Below, piece by piece: positions 5,976 through 8,036 of a stretch of DNA of 8,036 nt. Source of the DNA: an uncultured Eubacteriales bacterium (GTDB lineage Bacteria > Bacillota_I > Bacilli_A > RF39 > UBA660). Below the pieces are notes generated by a model. It searched no databases. It worked only from the letters and a program-made list of their open reading frames with translations, and was not told where the DNA came from. Position 1 is the stretch's first letter. Every line of letters begins with the position of its first letter. Made by a program: the position numbers and the translations under genes. The stretch is from contig ONWZ01000034.1 in assembly GCA_900321645.1 (NCBI GenBank), forward strand, positions 1 to 8,036, given 5' to 3'.

Positions 5976-6004
5976 ACACTTGACGTTTTTTAAGGAGGTG
6001 CACT

Positions 6005-6172
6005 ATGGCAAAGAAAAATGAAAATAGAGTTTTAGTGCCTTTAATTTGTGAAGACTGCAAAACTCAAAATTACACCGTAAGTAAAAATAAAAAAAATACG
6101 ACAGAAAGATTGGAATTAAATAAATACTGTCCAAAATGTCGTAAGAACACTACTCATAAAGAAAAGAAATAA
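6005..6172 (+). CDS. rpmG: 50S ribosomal protein L33 (zinc-binding, four-Cys form)
   Basis: The 55-codon frame encodes MAKKNENRVLVPLICEDC and continues to KYCPKCRKNTTHKEKK. Two Cys pairs (C15xxC18 and C42xxC45) form the zinc ribbon of the C+ type of L33, a small protein of the 50S subunit near the E site. The central NYTVSKNKKNTTERLELNKYCPKC pattern is characteristic of L33, and the length is normal (49-55). It is easily missed because it is so short. AAGGAGGTG (5992-6000), fully complementary to the 16S anti-Shine-Dalgarno, precedes the ATG. efp follows after 17 bases, so the two are almost certainly cotranscribed. Many Bacilli carry several L33 paralogues, including Cys-free ones used under zinc limitation; this is the zinc-requiring type. 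Confidence 0.96.
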   Translation: MAKKNENRVLVPLICEDCKTQNYTVSKNKKNTTERLELNKYCPKCRKNTTHKEKK

Positions 6173-6189
6173 TAGGAAGGTGAATATTT

Positions 6190-6747
6190 ATGATAAATGT
6201 AAATGATTTTAAAACAGGTCAAACAATTACTTATGATGGTAATTTATATCAAGTACTTGAATTTAATCATGTAAAACCAGGTAAAGGAGCCGCTATTGTT
6301 AAAGCTAAACTTAAAAATTTAAGAACTGGCTCAATTGCTGAATATACTTTTAATGCTGGTATTAAAATACCTACAGCCCATGTTGAAAAAGTAAAAATGC
6401 AATACTTGTATGAATCTGGTGGCTCATATGCTTTCATGAATATGAATACATATGAACAAGTAGAATTACAAGCAAGTCAAATCGAAAACGAAAAGAAATT
6501 CTTAAAAGAAGGATTAGAAGTATTAATATTCTTTTATGAAGGTGAAATGTTAGGTATTGAATTACCTGAGAAAATTGACTATGTAATTACCGAAACAGAA
6601 CCAGCGATCAAAGGTAATACCGCTACGAATGCTACGAAAGATGCCATCATCGAAACTGGTTTACTTGTTAAAGTACCATTATTCATTGAACAAGGTGAAG
6701 AAATTATCGTATCTACAAAAGATGGTAAATACGTATCAAGAAAGTAA
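6190..6747 (+). CDS. efp: Elongation factor P
   Basis: EF-P binds between the ribosomal P and E sites and relieves stalling at polyproline. The 185 residues have the normal three domains: an N-terminal KOW-like barrel, a central OB fold, and a C-terminal OB fold ending with TGLLVKVPLFIEQGEEIIVS. The domain I tip HVKPGKGAA places Lys32 at the position modified in other bacteria (5-aminopentanol in B. subtilis); no modification gene is nearby. The ribosome binding site is AAGGTGA at 6177-6183, six bases from the ATG. It is the second gene of the rpmG-efp pair, so both products act on the 50S/P-E site region. Its last codons and TAA form part of the terminator stem. Confidence 0.98.
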   Translation: MINVNDFKTGQTITYDGNLYQVLEFNHVKPGKGAAIVKAKLKNLRTGSIAEYTFNAGIKIPTAHVEKVKMQYLYESGGSYAFMNMNTYEQVELQASQIENEKKFLKEGLEVLIFFYEGEMLGIELPEKIDYVITETEPAIKGNTATNATKDAIIETGLLVKVPLFIEQGEEIIVSTKDGKYVSRK

Positions 6748-6763
6748 TATACTTTCTTTTTTT
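6738..6763 (+). terminator. Intrinsic terminator of rpmG-efp
   Basis: AAGAAAGTA (6738-6746) and TACTTTCTT (6750-6758) give a 9-bp stem (probably 8 bp with a 5-base loop), running into seven T (6757-6763). The efp stop TAA (6745-6747) is inside the stem and loop. Confidence 0.9.
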
Positions 6764-6786
6764 ATGTCCATTTTATGTCAACTTAA

Positions 6787-6815
6787 TTTACAAAGTTAAC
6801 ATGATGTTATATAAT
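6787..6815 (+). promoter_or_regulatory. Promoter for the 344-residue unknown gene
   Basis: TTTACA (6787-6792), a 17-base spacer and TATAAT (6810-6815); a second TATAAT follows directly at 6816-6821. With the first -10, the predicted start near 6822 coincides with the ribosome binding site AAGGTG (6822-6827), so the leader is about 11 bases. With the second -10, the transcript would lose most of the ribosome binding site. Confidence 0.68.
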
Positions 6816-6832
6816 TATAATAAGGTGATGAT

Positions 6833-7867
6833 ATGAAAAATAAGCCTTCTAAAGTATTAATTGTTCATGATGTTAATGACTTAGAAAAAATAACTAATAA
6901 TACCAAATATATTAATTTAGATATTACTAATCCTAATCATGAAGTTATTGCTTATTTTTTAGAAAACGGTGAAGGATATATGTATTCTGATATCATCTCT
7001 GATGTTATGGGCTATACATATGTAAGTTATGATAAATTTTTTAAAGCTGAAAATATCATCGATATGATATATGCTTCGATGCCTAGTAATTTAAATAAAT
7101 TAGAAATTGCTAAATATTTATATGTCAGTATTGCAAAATGTGTATCAGCGGATATTAATGCTAACGTGAATAAGAGTGAAATATATAATTTAACTTTGAT
7201 GAGTACCATTAATAATTTATGGGGAAGTTTAGCGGAAGGGACGGTTACTGATATCAGTGCTTCCAAACTATATTATTATCTATGCCGTAGACTAGATATT
7301 GATGTTACCATTTTTATCGATGAAGAAAATAAACAAGCTTTAACTAAACTCTTGATTGATAAGCAGACTTTAGTAACCGATCTTTATGAAGATATTCCCT
7401 TTATTTGGTGTAATATGCAAACTAGGTATTTTGCGACTTATAATGATGATGAGAATATCGATAAAAGAATTAAATATCTAAAAAATAAATATCAAGACTA
7501 TTATCTTGATAAAGCTTTAAAAGATATCGATTATACCAAAGAAGAATGTGTTTATATGATGCTTGATAAAACAAGTGAATTAATCGATATTAATACGATA
7601 AAACCAAGCGAATTAAGTGTTATTTATCAGTATCTATTCCACAAATATTGTCCTAACTATAATATTAAAATTAATAATTTATATTTAAATGATGAACATA
7701 AGAATCATTTTCTTATAATTAGTTATAATGATCATCATTATAGTTATAATTATAAACAAAGAAGTTTTGTTAGTGTTAAGGATGAAGAAATAATTGATAA
7801 CTTAAATTTAGGTAAAATTGGTTTATATAAAGATGAATATATTCCAAATATTAATAATTGTTTATAA
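6833..7867 (+). CDS. Unrecognised 344-aa cytoplasmic protein, possibly a degenerate transglutaminase-like fold
   Basis: I do not recognise this gene. The product is soluble-looking, without signal peptide or membrane helix, and rich in Asn, Asp, Ile, Lys and Tyr like its neighbours. The first ~70 residues look like a small alpha/beta unit (KVLIVHDVNDLEKI, then KYINLDIT). Residues 88-160 recall the helical start of transglutaminase-like domains: LNKLEIAKYLYVSIAKCVSADIN, a linker, then GTVTDISASKLYYYL (136-150) where active enzymes have G-V-C-x-x-(Y/F)-A. A later IPFIWCNM (188-195) sits where H-x-W-N is expected. The catalytic Cys would be Val138 and the His is absent, so if the fold is right it is inactive. 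Residues 257-315 (KPSELSVIYQYLFHKYC, then NHFLIISYND) could be a second related half. It has its own promoter and a AAGGTG ribosome binding site, and ends 32 bases before the probable mreC start. Confidence 0.85.
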   Translation: MKNKPSKVLIVHDVNDLEKITNNTKYINLDITNPNHEVIAYFLENGEGYMYSDIISDVMGYTYVSYDKFFKAENIIDMIYASMPSNLNKLEIAKYLYVSIAKCVSADINANVNKSEIYNLTLMSTINNLWGSLAEGTVTDISASKLYYYLCRRLDIDVTIFIDEENKQALTKLLIDKQTLVTDLYEDIPFIWCNMQTRYFATYNDDENIDKRIKYLKNKYQDYYLDKALKDIDYTKEECVYMMLDKTSELIDINTIKPSELSVIYQYLFHKYCPNYNIKINNLYLNDEHKNHFLIISYNDHHYSYNYKQRSFVSVKDEEIIDNLNLGKIGLYKDEYIPNINNCL

Positions 7868-7899
7868 ATTGCTAATAATAAAAGTATATGGGTGATAAA

Positions 7900-8036
7900 A
7901 TGAAAAGAAAAAGAATTAAAATTAAATATCTCTTTTTAGGCACCATCGTTATAATTATGCTTATTATAGCAATTTTTTCTTATACTTTAAAACCGGGTAG
8001 GGAATTAAATAAATTTGAATCATTTATTAAAGATGT
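7900..8036 (+). CDS. mreC: Probable rod-shape protein MreC, N-terminal fragment (3' end beyond the window)
   Basis: The ATG at 7900, preceded by GGGTGA at 7890-7895, opens a frame that runs off the window after 45 complete codons. The product starts with a basic cytoplasmic tip (MKRKRIKIK), one hydrophobic segment (about 10-28), then YTLKPGRELNKFESFIKD. This short tail, membrane helix, 'slK.GR...' turn and 'fe.~ikD' pattern is how Firmicute MreC proteins begin. MreC links the MreB filament to PBP2 and the elongation complex on the outer membrane face. The nearby class B PBP fits that role, but mreB is not upstream as it is in Bacillus. With so little sequence, another bitopic membrane protein remains possible; the coiled coil and beta barrel that would settle it lie outside. 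Confidence 0.55.
   Translation, partial: MKRKRIKIKYLFLGTIVIIMLIIAIFSYTLKPGRELNKFESFIKD

Noticed and set aside
7027..7266. Minus-strand open frame of 79 codons inside the 344-aa gene
   Set aside because: Antisense shadow; its hydrophobic look follows from reverse reading of Asn/Lys/Asp-rich codons, and the plus-strand gene has promoter and ribosome binding site.
7724..7742. Inverted repeat of 9-bp arms around 7733
   Set aside because: Inside a coding region reading YNDHHYSYNY; almost purely A/T with an impossible one-base loop and no T tract, so neither terminator nor regulatory hairpin is supported.
7858..7886. Possible promoter for the mreC-like gene
   Set aside because: TTGTTT is present but no credible -10 lies at proper spacing (TGCTAATAA is a poor match); the gene is more likely read from the upstream promoter.

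Overview
This 8 kb window is ordinary chromosomal core sequence from a very AT-rich member of the Firmicutes/Bacilli lineage. The nearest picture is a small-genome gut Bacilli group, such as RF39-, Erysipelotrichia- or Izemoplasma-like bacteria; this placement is inferred from gene content and base composition only. Genes use the standard bacterial code: rsmD ends at a TGA immediately followed by a terminator, and Trp is read from TGG. So it is not a code-4 mollicute. A class B penicillin-binding protein and a probable MreC start indicate a cell with a peptidoglycan wall. I see no phage, insertion sequence, CRISPR, tRNA or rRNA.

Layout. (1) Positions 1-2082, plus strand: a tightly packed operon with the gene order of the Bacillus subtilis ylb cluster: ylbD (5' end cut by the window), ylbE, ylbF, a pgeF/YfiH-family gene where Bacillus has ylbG, and rsmD (ylbH). 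(2) Positions 2132-2551: a stand-alone type IV-pilin-like prepilin with its own strong promoter, ribosome binding site and terminator. (3) Positions 2600-3753: nfo (endonuclease IV), converging on a short minus-strand gene that resembles YqfT/DUF2624. The two share stop-codon bases and a terminator hairpin. (4) Positions 3817-6747: a class B PBP, then rpmG (ribosomal protein L33, only 55 codons) and efp (elongation factor P) as a pair. nfo, yqfT, pbpA, rpmG and efp all lie in the same broad region of the B. subtilis chromosome, so this is a compacted form of an old neighbourhood. (5) Positions 6833-7867: an unrecognised 344-residue cytoplasmic protein, possibly a degenerate transglutaminase-like fold. 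(6) From 7900 to the window end: the start of a membrane protein that looks like MreC.

How the genes work together: translation and RNA metabolism (rsmD, rpmG, efp, ylbF), DNA repair (nfo), wall synthesis and editing (PBP, pgeF, probable mreC) and surface structures (pilin). The most distinctive property is regulatory compaction. All four terminators I can draw include or abut a stop codon. Promoters sit inside or directly after terminators, mostly have extended -10 elements (TGnTATAAT), and place the predicted transcript start only about 9-23 bases before the start codon. I do not see a new multi-gene system; the best leads are this architecture, the unknown 344-residue protein, the lone prepilin and an EF-hand-like loop in the PBP.
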